In this document: one piece after another, positions 1 through 10,321 of the stretch
Layout: each line of letters begins with the position of its first letter
How positions within the stretch are numbered: the stretch's first letter is position 1
Assembly: GCA_052174455.1 (NCBI GenBank)
Contig: JBQMRP010000057.1
Location: 140,278-204,277 of the forward strand
DNA: 64,000 nucleotides
Direction of reading: 5' to 3'
DNA from: Arsenophonus sp052174455
Lineage (GTDB): Bacteria; Pseudomonadota; Gammaproteobacteria; Enterobacterales; Enterobacteriaceae
Made by a program: the position numbers and the translations under genes
The notes under the pieces: generated by a model
Told to the model about the DNA's origin: nothing
Seen by the model: the letters and a program-made list of their open reading frames with translations, nothing else
Database searches by the model: none

Positions 1-1705
1 GATTCAAAAAAAAGAAGCCATATAATAATTTATCTAACTCCTATTGATTCTCAATTTTTCTCGACATGACAAGCATTATCTACCTCTAGTCATAATTACC
101 AAAAGTTTCAAGAAACGCATAAGTCAAGCTTATGATGCTAAATACAACTCATTAAGAACAATTATTGAAAGTATATTTGCCGATGAATTCTTATCTATAG
201 GGAAGAAAGATAATCCCAGTCTCCTTTGCCACTAGACAAACATAAAAATAACTGAGTCAATAGATTTGATAGATTCGGAGAGCATAACTATTTCTCTTTC
301 TCTGGAAAGATACTAGAGAGTAATTTATCCAAATGTATAATCTCCCTCTACCCAACTAAATTGCTTTTTACTATTAATAACGACTAAATAACTTTCTTAA
401 AAAACACGGTGAAAGTATCAACTCATGAGATGTATTTATCTGTAGAGAAAATGCTTACCTGCAACACTTGTGTTATTGGGTATCCCCTATCCGAACGCTA
501 CTAATATAACTATCCTGAATGTTCCCATAGTCTTTTTCTGATAAATCTATAAGCAAAAGCCTGCAGTTTATCTAATGTCAAAACTACCGAGTAACAGTTA
601 GCACAGCAGATTTATATTTTCCCGATTACGACTAGGAACAGATTGCTTTCACTATACCCCATCTTTTCGGCCTTTTTAACATAACTAGCTTATGAGACTT
701 AACGATCTATTTTTTGCTACCCAACCCTCTCTATGCTGCAGTACGCGCGCAAACAGGGTTTTGAAATTAATATCTTCTGTGCCTTTACACTTATTTTTAA
801 TAACTTAATAAATATCTATATATTTAGATTCCCATCATCTATAGCGATCTGAATATTAAACATACTATATGGGCATAATCTGTTTTAAAAAAAAGAGCAA
901 TCTTAAGATATCTGGTGAGACGATATCATTCGGGATGATGCGTCACACACAGCTATGAGTTTATAAAAACTAATATCTTTCTAGTTTTTAGTATAATCTA
1001 CGCTAGGAAACAGTGACGGCATTATCTAGAAGTCACAGTATGGGGCCGTTATTGGAAAGTGCACACTTCGCTAAAAAGATAAAATAAGTCTGGTATAAAC
1101 ATAAAATACCTCTAGCGCTACCTTAAAACACCTCAGCATTCACATAAAAACTGTGGCATTACCGAGTTTGTAGGAGATTACGGATCATCGCTAAACCACA
1201 GGAGTACAGTATATTGGTAGCAGTTTCTATTGACACAGAAAGATATGATCTGACATTATATTATCTATATTCTAGCGAGATATTTTAAGATGTTATGTCA
1301 CTATGATTTTATCGAATCTTCAAGGAGATATATTATTACCGAAGATATATAAGGACGCTAAAAATGATAACGCCTCTCAAAAAAAAACCAAGGTTCGCTT
1401 TTCTGATAAAAAGATTCCTAAGAATAAATCTATAAAATGCATTCTGTATGGTGAAAGGCTATTTTTATCAACGTTCAGCTTTGGCGAATATGTAACTGAA
1501 TTGTTATCAGAAAAAATACATAAAAAATAAAAACGATAGTTATTAAGCTAAGTATATGATTAATATTTACAAAACAAGAGTATTAAATTAAAAAAATATA
1601 TACTCAAATTAAATTTTCACTTACAATAGACCAAGCAAACCTATTCCTCTACCTCCTTTTAGGAGGATAGATGATTTTCTCTTTTAATTTAAAGAGTGGT
1701 TTAAT
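1..1705 (+). mobile_element. IS91-like element remnant (copy 1), runs off the left edge
   Basis: Degraded IS91-family transposase. Reading the plus strand through stops and frameshifts gives a cysteine-bearing segment of the type C-K-S-x-A-C-S-L-C near 540-570, then E-Q-W-I-A-Q-Q-like residues, a segment resembling 'INIFCA' near 760, and a C-terminal part at 1291-1530 resembling 'HYGFLSNR', 'LLPKVYK' and 'KCILYGE', as in IS91 transposases. The 75-codon open frame at 1303-1530 is only this tail. The same sequence recurs at about 35,900-37,510 and, inverted, at 32,330-32,890, which defines the repeat. The right end carries small palindromes near 1657-1671 and 1680-1700 and abuts an IS481-like remnant. 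No intact product is possible. The family call comes from remembered IS91 motifs; the repetition is seen directly. Confidence 0.7.
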
Positions 1706-2455
1706 TTCCTAGGCATAATATTTTCGAATATCAAAAGACGGTCTGTAAATTCTTTTATATTATCTATAATACCCCAATAAATAATTATGGGACATGTTCG
1801 GTTAAGATCACGTAAGAAGCGACGAAAATTAGCTGCAGTTTTGCCTTATAAAAAGGGACAAAATTCTCTCCTATGGAGTTGCACAATCTATATATTCGAA
1901 AAATAACGTCATGAAGTTTTGTTTGACATTTGCAAAAGATATCTATATCTACATATAGATAAGAAAAATACCAGATCTAATATTTTATTTTTCAAATTCA
2001 ATCTTTTATGCCTCATTTCAGATAAATTTTACACTCCGTTGTCTGCGTAAACAACTATATCAAAACTATATTAAGGTACAGAACAGGGTTAAGAAAATTT
2101 CATACAACTGGCAGCGCAGATCGACGAACGAGAAATTTTTTTTTGAAATAAAACGACTATGACTTTTTGAACGGATGACAGTATCTCATCGGCAAATAAT
2201 AAAGAATATAGCTATAATAATCAACATCATTTAGTCTTACCCTTTAGCAGCGGTAAGTTTAAAGATACCATAATTATTCTACCTAAAGTAGATAAAAAAC
2301 TTTTCATTCGCCTGAGAATGAAACTTTATCATCATAATATTTTACTATCAGCCATATTTCTTAATGACTATTTTGTAACGAATAGAGTTGTGCGACAAAC
2401 ATCTATATATAATAATTCTAAACCAGACACTTACCTTTTATTAGGTAATATGTAA
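1706..2455 (-). mobile_element. IS481-like element remnant (copy 1)
   Basis: Minus-strand remnant of an IS481-family transposase, lacking its 3' part where the IS91-like element adjoins. It shares with the other copies (for example 10,322-11,385 and 17,805-18,870) the region encoding 'AFK-Y...LH-DV-YL' and 'RRYLF' and the 5' end with the basic N-terminus. Frames are broken throughout. Confidence 0.65.
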
Positions 2456-2568
2456 AACTAAATTAGTTGAATAACAAAGAATTAATCTTACTAGTTCTGA
2501 TTACATATCTTAATAATTTATAATTTTATATACTAATAAAATATAAATTTTTATTTATAAACCATAAC

Positions 2569-3060
2569 ATGGAAAATTAGTATCTTATTTACTCTAAAAT
2601 CAGGCAAATAAAGGAATCAATAAAAAATTTAAAAATAGAATTTTTTTCTGCTTAACACCAAAAGTTCAAATATAAAAATAGGGTGTAGTAAAAAATGCAT
2701 TTCAATTATTGAAGCAATATTTCTAAACTATTTTCTCATTAAATATAATCTAAAAAAATATATACTACAATAATATATTCAAGTAATGAATTACTTATTT
2801 TATTCAATATAACCCCCCCCTACTCAATCCTATGATCATACAACATCATATTATTAATGAACTTAAATCTACATTTAAATAAGAGATTTTGGCACAAAAG
2901 ACGCCAATATCAGGTGATTCAGTTATCACTATAAATGATATTTTAAAAAGCTTAAAATGGATTTATCCGGAGACTAAATAGTAAAAATCGTTCAATTATT
3001 CTTCTTAAGATCCTAAATCTAAATATAACTTAGCTACTAGCTAATGAACAATTTAAGAGA
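2569..3060 (+). pseudogene. rfaH: rfaH pseudogene (transcription antiterminator)
   Basis: RfaH is a NusG paralogue that loads on RNA polymerase at ops sites and is needed for long LPS, capsule and fimbria operons. The plus strand starts with an ATG and reads 'MENWYLIYSKIRQIKE', matching the RfaH N-terminus (K-S-W-Y-L-L-Y-C-K-R-G-Q). After frame changes it continues near 2,850-3,000 with 'IINELKSTFK' and 'TPISGDSVITINDI', matching the C-terminal 'TPYPGDSVIITEG' stretch. Stops and frameshifts, including an 8-C run at 2813-2820, destroy the frame. It lies convergent to tatC, as expected for the ancestral tat-rfaH order, but tatD, normally between them, is missing. Confidence 0.75.
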
Positions 3061-3114
3061 AATAATTAATTCTAATTAAAAATAGAATTTTTGTTATTAT
3101 TTCATTTGAATTTT

Positions 3115-3842
3115 TATAACCTACTGCCTCTCTAGTGGCCATTACCAACATAGAATCCTTATAACAACAAGCCTATTTTAAATAATACATTATATTGGTA
3201 CCGCCAATATTTTTTGGAAAACATATCTAGTGGGAGATCAAAATATACTTATAACAAAATACCTACGATAATATATGGACGCTTACGTTTTTAAATAATT
3301 AAGGGTTGTGACAACTGTCAATTACTATAGCATACTAAAAACAGGAACTTAAAAGATTACGCTAAAGATCATAAAAGTATTTAATAAACTAAGATAGTTA
3401 CTGATATCAAAATGATATTAAGACTTTTTATTTAGTTTTTTGTAAAAACTAAATGTTAAAGGAAAAAACGAAAAATAAGAAAAATCATCCATAAATAAAT
3501 TGTTCTCTACTAAAGAGAACAGCAAAGATAATCTTAATCGCTATTCATGATTTAAAGTGTTGGCATAATAAAAAAACCCATAACTGATATAACATTAATG
3601 AACAGAAATAATTGTTGGTACCATAAAAATCAGTTTAATCGTGGGTAAAGTTAATGCCATATCAATTATTCCTATGCAGTTACCCGATAGCTAAAACTAT
3701 TCTATCAAAAGTGTAGTAATACTACAACAGATATCATTAGAAGTGACTAGGCAAAAACTGCTGCAACAAAAAATAAGATATAAATACGTCTACGTAATTC
3801 AATTAAATAACTAATAAGTGGTTGAAAACCATAAATAGACAT
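3115..3842 (-). pseudogene. tatC: tatC pseudogene (Tat translocase)
   Basis: TatC is the multispanning receptor of the twin-arginine protein export system. Minus-strand translation begins 'MSIYGFQPLISYLIELRRR', closely matching the TatC N-terminus (QPLISHLIELRKR). It later gives segments resembling TPIKLTFM, 'LYQLW', 'NHE-RL', then 'KRKRPYIIVG', 'DMFSKKYWRYQYIGI' and 'GFYVGN', matching the C-terminal 'KKRPYVLVG', 'PDVFSQTLLAIPMY' and 'RFYVGKG'. Several stops and frameshifts make it non-functional. It follows tatB and tatA in the standard order downstream of ubiB. Confidence 0.85.
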
Positions 3843-3959
3843 TGATCAATTTTCAGTATTAGTTTAATTATAGCGTTTCTTTCTTTCCATGGAAGAAATT
3901 TGATCATATTTTTGCTTTTAGCAGAATTATCTGCCGTGGTTACTAACTAAATAATCTCT

Positions 3960-4395
3960 TCTGTTGTTGATCTTATTTATTAATTATGTTATAGTAATTT
4001 CTTGATCCGTTTTACCTGTACTTATCTTCATCAAGATAAGTATTAAATGCTTTTACTTTAACTAATTCATTTTCGATATAACTCTTCGATGATTGATAAA
4101 TTTTCTTTAATAACTCAATAGATTATCTCAATTCTTCTATTAATTTCTTAAATTCCAGCCAAAACATTTATAACTGTTACTTCTTCTTACTTTTTTAATG
4201 TTTCCTGTAATTTTTGCAATTTAAATTCTTATGAGAATTCATGTTGAGCATTAAGCAACTAATGAATGCAACCGTACAATATCTAACTATCAACTGCTCT
4301 GACGATTACAGGCAATCGCTCTCTGTATCAGAAACAACAATTAGACCAATAAATCATTAACCAATAACAGTTCACTAAAAGTTATATCAAAACAC
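3960..4395 (-). pseudogene. tatB: tatB pseudogene (Tat translocase)
   Basis: Minus-strand reading gives 'CFDITFSELLLV' at the start, matching the TatB N-terminus MFDIGFSELLLV. It is followed by frame-shifted matches to the 'ERLPV', 'HSLVA', 'LKLQEFQ-SLKK' and 'SM-ELR-AAESLKRSY' regions. The start codon is changed and internal stops are present. It sits between tatA and tatC remnants. Confidence 0.8.
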
Positions 4396-4409
4396 CGTTT
4401 ATACCTAAT

Positions 4410-4687
4410 TTTTTACTTTCAGTCGTTTTTGTCTAGCTTAACTACTGCTTCTTTAGTAAGATTTTGTGTTAAAAATCAACATCAGTATACTATTTTCTGC
4501 TTTGTTACTATCATTAGTTTTAATATGATCATTACTCATTGCTTTTTAAAATTTTTAATCACTTTACCAACTCTAAAGTGAGTGAACGTAACTTCTTACT
4601 ACAAAAATTAAAATAATCAGTAAAATACTAATAAAAATCTAACCGAAGCTAGCAATATAACTATAGAAATTTTTATTACTACTGATG
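4410..4687 (-). pseudogene. tatA: tatA pseudogene (Tat pore subunit)
   Basis: The minus strand downstream of ubiB reads, with frame changes, 'KNFKKAMSNDHIKTNDSNKA' and 'DVDF', matching TatA 'GFKKAMSDDE...' and 'DADFETKS'. Upstream lie hydrophobic residues for the single membrane helix. Stops and the loss of a clear start make it dead. With tatB and tatC it shows complete loss of the Tat system at this locus. Confidence 0.78.
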
Positions 4688-4799
4688 TACACCTCTAAAA
4701 ATTAAATTCAACTGTATATAATTCCATTATATACAACTAACTTTATCTAAAAACAGAGAAAATCTAAGATAAATTTATTTAGACAAACTTTATCCAATC

Positions 4800-6428
4800 T
4801 CATCTGTTTGATACTATCCCTGCCGCCCATGAAATTATACCGAAAAATATAAAACCAATAGCAGAAATTTTTGAATCAAAAATTTGTAATAAAGTACCAC
4901 ATAATAAGCAAGTTGCTCCAATTCCTAGTAAATACTGCCATCGTCTCTGTTTTAATTCCTGTCCTTGTAGGAGAATAGTAAATTTATCAATACTATCTTG
5001 TAAAGATTTGCGCTGCTTAAGCGCCCCGTAAATAAGATCAGGAATTTCTGGCATCTTTTCTACCAAATAAGGTACTTTTTCCTTAAATACATTAATAATA
5101 GCTACTAACTCCATTTGCCGATCTAACCAATCTTCAAGAAAAGGTTTGGCTGTCTTCCATAAATCTAATTGTGGATAAAGTTGCCTTCCCAATCCTTCAA
5201 TATAGAGCAAGGTTTTTTGCAGTAATACTAACTGAGGCTGAACCTCCATATTAAAACGGCGTGCGGTATTGAATAAATTGAATAAAACATGACCAAAAGA
5301 AATTTCAGCTAGTGGTTTCTCAAAAATTGGCTCACAAACAGTTCGAATAGCAAATTCAAAATCTTCTACATTAGTCTCTGACGGTATCCATCCAGAATCA
5401 ACATGTAATTCAGCTACCTTACGGTAATCACGATTAAAGAAGGCAATAAAATTTTCCGCTAAATAACGTTTATCTTCTTTATTTAGCGAACCGACGATAC
5501 CACAGTCAATACCGATATATTGCGGATCTTCAGGATGTTCTCGATTAATAAAAATATTTCCAGGATGCATATCAGCATGAAAAAAGCTATCGCGAAAAAC
5601 TTGAGTAAAAAAGACTTTTACTCCACGTTCAGCTAATAACTTCATATTAATTCCCTGTTTCTTTAATTCATTAATATCAGAAATAGGAATACCATAAATA
5701 CGCTCCATAACCATCACATTCTCTCGACAGTAGTTTGAATAGACTTCAGGAATATAAAGCATGGAACTATTTTTAAAATTACGCCTTAACTGGATTGTAT
5801 TTGCCGCTTCACGCAATAAATTCAATTCATCAATTAATGTTTTTTCATATTCTTGAACAACTTCTCGTAGACGTAAGCGTCGTCCATCTGGTAAAAGTGG
5901 GGTAAAATTAGCCAAGCAATACATCAAGCCTATATCGGCTTCAATAATCGGCAATATATCAGGGCGAATAACTTTAATTACAATTTGTTTATTATTTTGC
6001 TTTAATTTTGCAGTATGTACTTGAGCAATTGATGCTGAGGCTAAAGGCACCTCATCAAAATCATCAAACCAGTTTTCAAGGGAACCACCTAATGACTTCT
6101 CTATATGTTGACGAGCCAGTTGTCCATCAAAACTAACTACCTTATCTTGTAATAAGGCTAACTGATCAGAAATTATTGTTGGAAAAAGATCGCGGCGGGT
6201 AGACAACATTTGTCCAAATTTAATCCAAACTGGGCCTAAATCTTGTAAAGTTAAACGTAAACGTTCACCAATGGCTTTACCTTTGTGCTTATTTAATAAC
6301 CAAAATAAACAACGGCGTCCAATCCTTAAAAATAAATTAAATTTAATTTTAGGAATAAATTCATCTAAACCATAATTTAGAAATACTCGAACAATAAAAT
6401 AGAGACGTTTAATTTCTCCTAGTCTCAT
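4800..6428 (-). CDS. ubiB: UbiB, ubiquinone biosynthesis ATPase/atypical kinase
   Basis: UbiB is an ABC1/ADCK-family membrane protein that supports the later ubiquinone steps, probably by an ATPase activity acting on the lipid intermediates or the Ubi complex. The 542-residue product is about normal length (546 in E. coli). The family KxGQ motif is KFGQ at residues 70-73, the alanine-rich loop is near 129-135, and the conserved lysine is K152. Two hydrophobic helices close the protein at about 497-539. Its start overlaps the end of ubiJ by 20 bases, so ubiE-ubiJ-ubiB form one tight operon on the minus strand. Downstream, the former operon members tatABC are dead, so selection has kept only the ubiquinone part. 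Confidence 0.97.
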   Translation of the reverse strand: MRLGEIKRLYFIVRVFLNYGLDEFIPKIKFNLFLRIGRRCLFWLLNKHKGKAIGERLRLTLQDLGPVWIKFGQMLSTRRDLFPTIISDQLALLQDKVVSFDGQLARQHIEKSLGGSLENWFDDFDEVPLASASIAQVHTAKLKQNNKQIVIKVIRPDILPIIEADIGLMYCLANFTPLLPDGRRLRLREVVQEYEKTLIDELNLLREAANTIQLRRNFKNSSMLYIPEVYSNYCRENVMVMERIYGIPISDINELKKQGINMKLLAERGVKVFFTQVFRDSFFHADMHPGNIFINREHPEDPQYIGIDCGIVGSLNKEDKRYLAENFIAFFNRDYRKVAELHVDSGWIPSETNVEDFEFAIRTVCEPIFEKPLAEISFGHVLFNLFNTARRFNMEVQPQLVLLQKTLLYIEGLGRQLYPQLDLWKTAKPFLEDWLDRQMELVAIINVFKEKVPYLVEKMPEIPDLIYGALKQRKSLQDSIDKFTILLQGQELKQRRWQYLLGIGATCLLCGTLLQIFDSKISAIGFIFFGIISWAAGIVSNR

Positions 6429-7068
6429 ATTTTTCCTCCAATTTAACTAAACGTTGCTCTAGTTCTGAAATGTCTACCACTACCTGCTCAATCTTATTAA
6501 CAAAACTTAGTACTTCAAATGTATTGGGAAACACTCGCCATTCTTCAATCAATGCATTTTTAAAATGTTTTTTTTGTTGTTTTAATAACGTATTTATTCT
6601 AAAAATATTTTTTTTAACCAAGCAACTCATAACTTCAGCAATAAGATCACCGACATAAGGAGCAAAGTAATGAGCGGGATCCCATTCAGCCGCATCAAGC
6701 AGTGCATACCAATTTTGTACAACTTGCATATCCCCTACAATAACAATCGTACCATCGTTGATTAACGCTAAAAGCTGTTGTATATTTTTAAGATATAGAA
6801 AGGTTACTAATCCAGTTTTTATCATACAATCTTCCGGTACAGGCCATTGGTTTACCACGTCAATTCGTTTCTCAGAGCATATAAATATCAAAGGTTGAGA
6901 TAATTCTTTTAAATCAATCAACAAGACTTTGCCAATTAATCTTACCCTAGCTGATTTCAATGCCTCTTCCTGATAGAGAAATTTATTTAATATATGTTGT
7001 AAAAAAGAAGCTATTCCGAAATGTAATAGTGGAATTTTTGAATAGCTTTTAATTGATGAAATATGCAT
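6409..7068 (-). CDS. ubiJ: UbiJ, ubiquinone biosynthesis accessory factor (SCP2 domain)
   Basis: UbiJ is the lipid-binding scaffold of the soluble Ubi complex in gammaproteobacteria and binds polyprenyl intermediates through an SCP2 domain. I place the start at the ATG whose complement is at 7066-7068, giving 219 residues (E. coli 201). This start lies one base past the ubiE stop; the upstream open extension overlaps ubiE and has no counterpart in the family. Conserved residues include 'ARVRLIGKVL', 'GDMQVVQNW', 'DPAHYFAPYVGD' and 'EEWRV', and a charged coiled-coil C-terminus as in UbiJ. Divergence is higher than in ubiE or ubiB. It was formerly called yigP. Confidence 0.93.
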   Translation of the reverse strand: MHISSIKSYSKIPLLHFGIASFLQHILNKFLYQEEALKSARVRLIGKVLLIDLKELSQPLIFICSEKRIDVVNQWPVPEDCMIKTGLVTFLYLKNIQQLLALINDGTIVIVGDMQVVQNWYALLDAAEWDPAHYFAPYVGDLIAEVMSCLVKKNIFRINTLLKQQKKHFKNALIEEWRVFPNTFEVLSFVNKIEQVVVDISELEQRLVKLEEKYETRRN

Positions 7069-7069
7069 T

Positions 7070-7828
7070 TTAAAATTTAAATCCTTTATGTAAGGCAACG
7101 ATTCCACCGCTCATATTAGTATAGGAAACCTGTTCAAAACCAACTAATCTCATCATTGTCTTTAACGTGTCCTGATTAGGATGCATACGAATAGATTCAA
7201 CTAGATAGCGATAGCTATCGGCATCATTAATTATCATTTGAGCAACCCGTGGTAAAATATAAAAAGAATATGCATCATAAACTTTAATTAATGCTGGAAA
7301 AATGGGTTTTGAAAACTCTAACACTAATAAACGACCACCAGGTTTTAACACTCTAAGCATTGATTTAAGCGCTTTATCTTTATCAGTAACATTACGAAGA
7401 CCGAAAGAAATAGTAATACAATCGAAGTAGTTATCAGGGAAAGGCAACTCTTCAGCATTAGCCTGAACATAATTAACATTACAAATAATACCCTGATCGC
7501 GAAGCTTTTCACGCCCTATTTTCAACATAGAATCATTGATATCGACTAATACAACCTCACCTTTTTCGCCAACTATTTTGGCAAACTTAACAGTTAAATC
7601 TCCAGTACCACAAGCTAGATCTAGAATAAATTGCCCGCGGCGTGCTCCACTGGCTTCTATAGTAAAACGCTTCCAGATTCGATGAATCCCAAATGATATA
7701 AGATCGTTCATAAAATCATATTTCGAGGCTACTGAATGAAAAACAGCAGCAACCAAATCCCCTTTTTCATCTTTGGCTACTTTACGAAAGCCAAAATCAG
7801 TGGTTTCTTTAATTGAATCTACCATCAT
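7070..7828 (-). CDS. ubiE: UbiE, demethylmenaquinone/2-polyprenyl-benzoquinol C-methyltransferase
   Basis: UbiE uses S-adenosylmethionine for the C-methylation common to ubiquinone and menaquinone synthesis. The 252-residue product is full length. The SAM-binding motif 'ILDLACGTGDLT' is at 68-79, followed by the family signatures 'VQANAEELPFPDNYFD' and 'ITISFGLRNVTDKDKAL', and 'ESIRMHPNQDTLK' near the C-terminus. Two adjacent ATGs occur; the second (complement at 7823-7825) gives the family-standard MVD start, and no strong ribosome site separates them. It is the first gene of ubiE-ubiJ-ubiB and lies about 100 bases downstream of rmuC on the same strand. Confidence 0.97.
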   Translation of the reverse strand: MMVDSIKETTDFGFRKVAKDEKGDLVAAVFHSVASKYDFMNDLISFGIHRIWKRFTIEASGARRGQFILDLACGTGDLTVKFAKIVGEKGEVVLVDINDSMLKIGREKLRDQGIICNVNYVQANAEELPFPDNYFDCITISFGLRNVTDKDKALKSMLRVLKPGGRLLVLEFSKPIFPALIKVYDAYSFYILPRVAQMIINDADSYRYLVESIRMHPNQDTLKTMMRLVGFEQVSYTNMSGGIVALHKGFKF

Positions 7829-7928
7829 TTACGCTCATTTAATTATTAAAATAATCGAAGTGTAATCATGTTTATCGCAAGATCTTATTTACGATCTAAC
7901 GATTATTCCTAATCATGAATTTAGCTGT

Positions 7929-9251
7929 CTATCTATTAAATTCAATATCAATCGGACGTTTAACTTCTATACCTAATTCTTTTAAACTTTCCGTTTGGCT
8001 AATTAAATTACCTTTTCCTTCCGCTAATTTTTTGATCGCCGATTGATAGTTAACCTGTGCCTTGCTCAAACTTTGACCTAAAACCTGTATATCATCGATA
8101 AATAACCGCATTTTGTCATATATGCTAGCAGCACGCTCAGCAATTACTTGTGCATTTTGACTTTGTCGTTCATAACGCCACAAATTATTAATAATACGCA
8201 CTGCCACTAATAAGGTTGAAGGACAAACGAGTAAAATATTGTTCCGCAAACCTTCATCAATAAGTTCAGGCGCTTCACGTAAAGCAATCAAATAAGCTGG
8301 TTCCAGAGGAATAAACATTAATACATAATCTAGTGATCTTAACCCATTTAATTGATGATAATCTTTTCTTCCAAGCTCTTTTATATGATTACGCACTGAA
8401 TTAACATGTCCTCGCAATGCCCTTGTTTTCTGTTGCTCATCTTCGCAATTAAAATAGTGCTCATAAGCTGTTAATGACATTTTAGCGTCGATAACAACAT
8501 CTTTACCTTGTGGTAAACGAATAATAACATCTGGTTGATAACGATTATTAGAGTTATTAATACTGACTTGAGTTTCAAATTCATGCCCCTGCCTTAGCCC
8601 AGAGGATTCTAATATACGAGATAGAATTGTCTCACCCCAATTTCCCTGAATTTTATTATCCCCCTTTAAGGCTTTAGTTAGATTAATCGTTTCTTTTGCC
8701 ATTGCTGCATTTAATTGCTGAAGCTGATGAATTTCATGAGCTAAAGTATGACGTTCACGCGCTTCCTGACTAAAACTCTCATATACTTGACGGCTAAAAC
8801 CGTTCAATTGTTCACGAAAAGGTGTTAATAATGAAATTAAACTTTGACGATTCTGCTCTGAAGCTCGACGTTCATTTTTCTCAAAAATACGATTAGCTAA
8901 ATTCTCAAACTGAACATTTAACCGTTGCTCGCTATTGAGTAACAACTGATGTTTCTCTTCAAAAGCCAACCGTATCTCTTCAAGCCGTGTCATAACTTCA
9001 CGTAGTTCAACTTCTTGATTATGATTAATTTCCTTTTGTAACCTTAATTCTTGGTCCCGCTGCTCACACTCAGATTTCCAATATTTAAGATTAATGATTT
9101 TTTCTTCATAGCTACCTTGAATACTATAAAAATCTTGTAATTCAGATTCTTTTTTATTTATTTTTTGCGCGATAAGCAACCAGATAATACCACCACCAAA
9201 GAGTATGCCGATAAGAAATGCAATAATTGCATATAATAACTGAATATCCAC
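7929..9251 (-). CDS. rmuC: RmuC, DNA recombination protein homologue
   Basis: RmuC limits recombination at inverted repeats in E. coli and contains a nuclease-like fold; its biochemistry is poorly defined. The 440-residue product has an N-terminal membrane anchor (about residues 5-27), a coiled coil (about 30-130) and the RmuC domain (about 140-410) with signatures 'LTRALKGDNK-QGNWGE' (here LTKALKGDNKIQGNWGE), 'QPDVIIRLPQGKDVVIDAKM' and 'LDYVLMFIP'. It is about 35 residues shorter than E. coli RmuC, lacking only the variable C-terminal tail. Its retention in DNA full of inverted IS copies is notable. The udp gene expected upstream is absent; an IS1595-like remnant begins there. Confidence 0.93.
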   Translation of the reverse strand: MDIQLLYAIIAFLIGILFGGGIIWLLIAQKINKKESELQDFYSIQGSYEEKIINLKYWKSECEQRDQELRLQKEINHNQEVELREVMTRLEEIRLAFEEKHQLLLNSEQRLNVQFENLANRIFEKNERRASEQNRQSLISLLTPFREQLNGFSRQVYESFSQEARERHTLAHEIHQLQQLNAAMAKETINLTKALKGDNKIQGNWGETILSRILESSGLRQGHEFETQVSINNSNNRYQPDVIIRLPQGKDVVIDAKMSLTAYEHYFNCEDEQQKTRALRGHVNSVRNHIKELGRKDYHQLNGLRSLDYVLMFIPLEPAYLIALREAPELIDEGLRNNILLVCPSTLLVAVRIINNLWRYERQSQNAQVIAERAASIYDKMRLFIDDIQVLGQSLSKAQVNYQSAIKKLAEGKGNLISQTESLKELGIEVKRPIDIEFNR

Positions 9252-9299
9252 CTTGATTTCCTTAAAATAGTTGTTACTTCTCGGAAGAGAGTATGGTTT

Positions 9300-10320
9300 T
9301 TTTAGCTATATTGGCAAAAGTTGTTCCTTTGCTTGCAGAATAATTTGTAAATAGATCTGTATTTTAATTGTTATGGTTTTAAATAATTTACTTCAGGCTA
9401 GACAATTCAATAAATAAAACGATCTCATATCATAGAATCTACTCAGCTATCTTTTTAATTAGCTGATATAATTATCAGATTTTGAATCTGGAATTTTTTA
9501 CTAATAACTCTCTGGTTACCAACCTTATTTAGTCGATGGCACCTAATTTTATGCTTATTGGAAAAGGTTTTGTACGATTTTACCCATCCGAATAAAGGAT
9601 GGGCTCTTTATCGATGATCAGCTCAAAAACAGGCTTATACTCTGCATTAAACTCTTCAAAAATTTCATCGCTTACATAACCCTCTATTCTTTAAGGATTA
9701 AGATCGCAACTTGTTATTTTCTTTTACTTCCTCCTTCTTCAGGGTTTTTTAGCTTTCCTATATGGATATAATACTCCCCCTTCAAAAGTTTCATGGAAAA
9801 ATCTTTCATTGACTTCAGTAATAGAACTTAGTCAACTTAAGTTAATTGTTACTTCTGAAGCAAAGAATCAAGGACATCAATCTAAATACTGTTTTAAATC
9901 AATATTTATTTGTTTTCTAACTTCCGTAAAATTTAAGTTATTTAACATACATCGCAGATAATTAAACTATTTATCCTTTTGATGTAGTTTTGCAAGCAAA
10001 CTTCCAATAAGATTATTAAATGCTTTCCTGCAATCGGGGATTTTACAATGATATCGCTGTAACCCTAATAAATATTCATAGTAGATATCACACTTAATGT
10101 GATACTATTGGCGTAATAAAATAAAATAAGTTTATTTAATGCATGAATCAATATCATCCGACAGATTATCGGCAAGTCAATTAATGAGATGCAGCACTCT
10201 ATTGATATAGAGTGAAAAGAATTTTTTTTAATTTATATGATTGTTTTCTTTTTCAGAATAATCTCTGTAGAAAAATTCTTCATACAGTACAAGGGATTTC
10301 TATCAACAACATTTGCAGGG
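9300..10320 (-). mobile_element. IS1595-like element remnant (copy a)
   Basis: Minus-strand transposase remnant. Near 9,400-9,540 the reading resembles 'FHIQNVNSYISRLKRW' and 'FHGVATKYLPNYL', the C-terminal signature of IS1595-family DDE transposases. Upstream in the element are 'SVIDKESIL' and 'IIEEFNAE' analogues. The right end, with 'ttcttcatacagta' and 'tatcaacaacatttgc', recurs in copies c, h and i. Frames are broken. Confidence 0.68.
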
Positions 10321-10321
10321 T

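Noticed and set aside
1303..1530. 75-codon open frame as a small basic protein gene
   Set aside because: It is the C-terminal fragment of the IS91-like transposase, repeated at 37,090-37,330 and inverted at 32,560-32,780.
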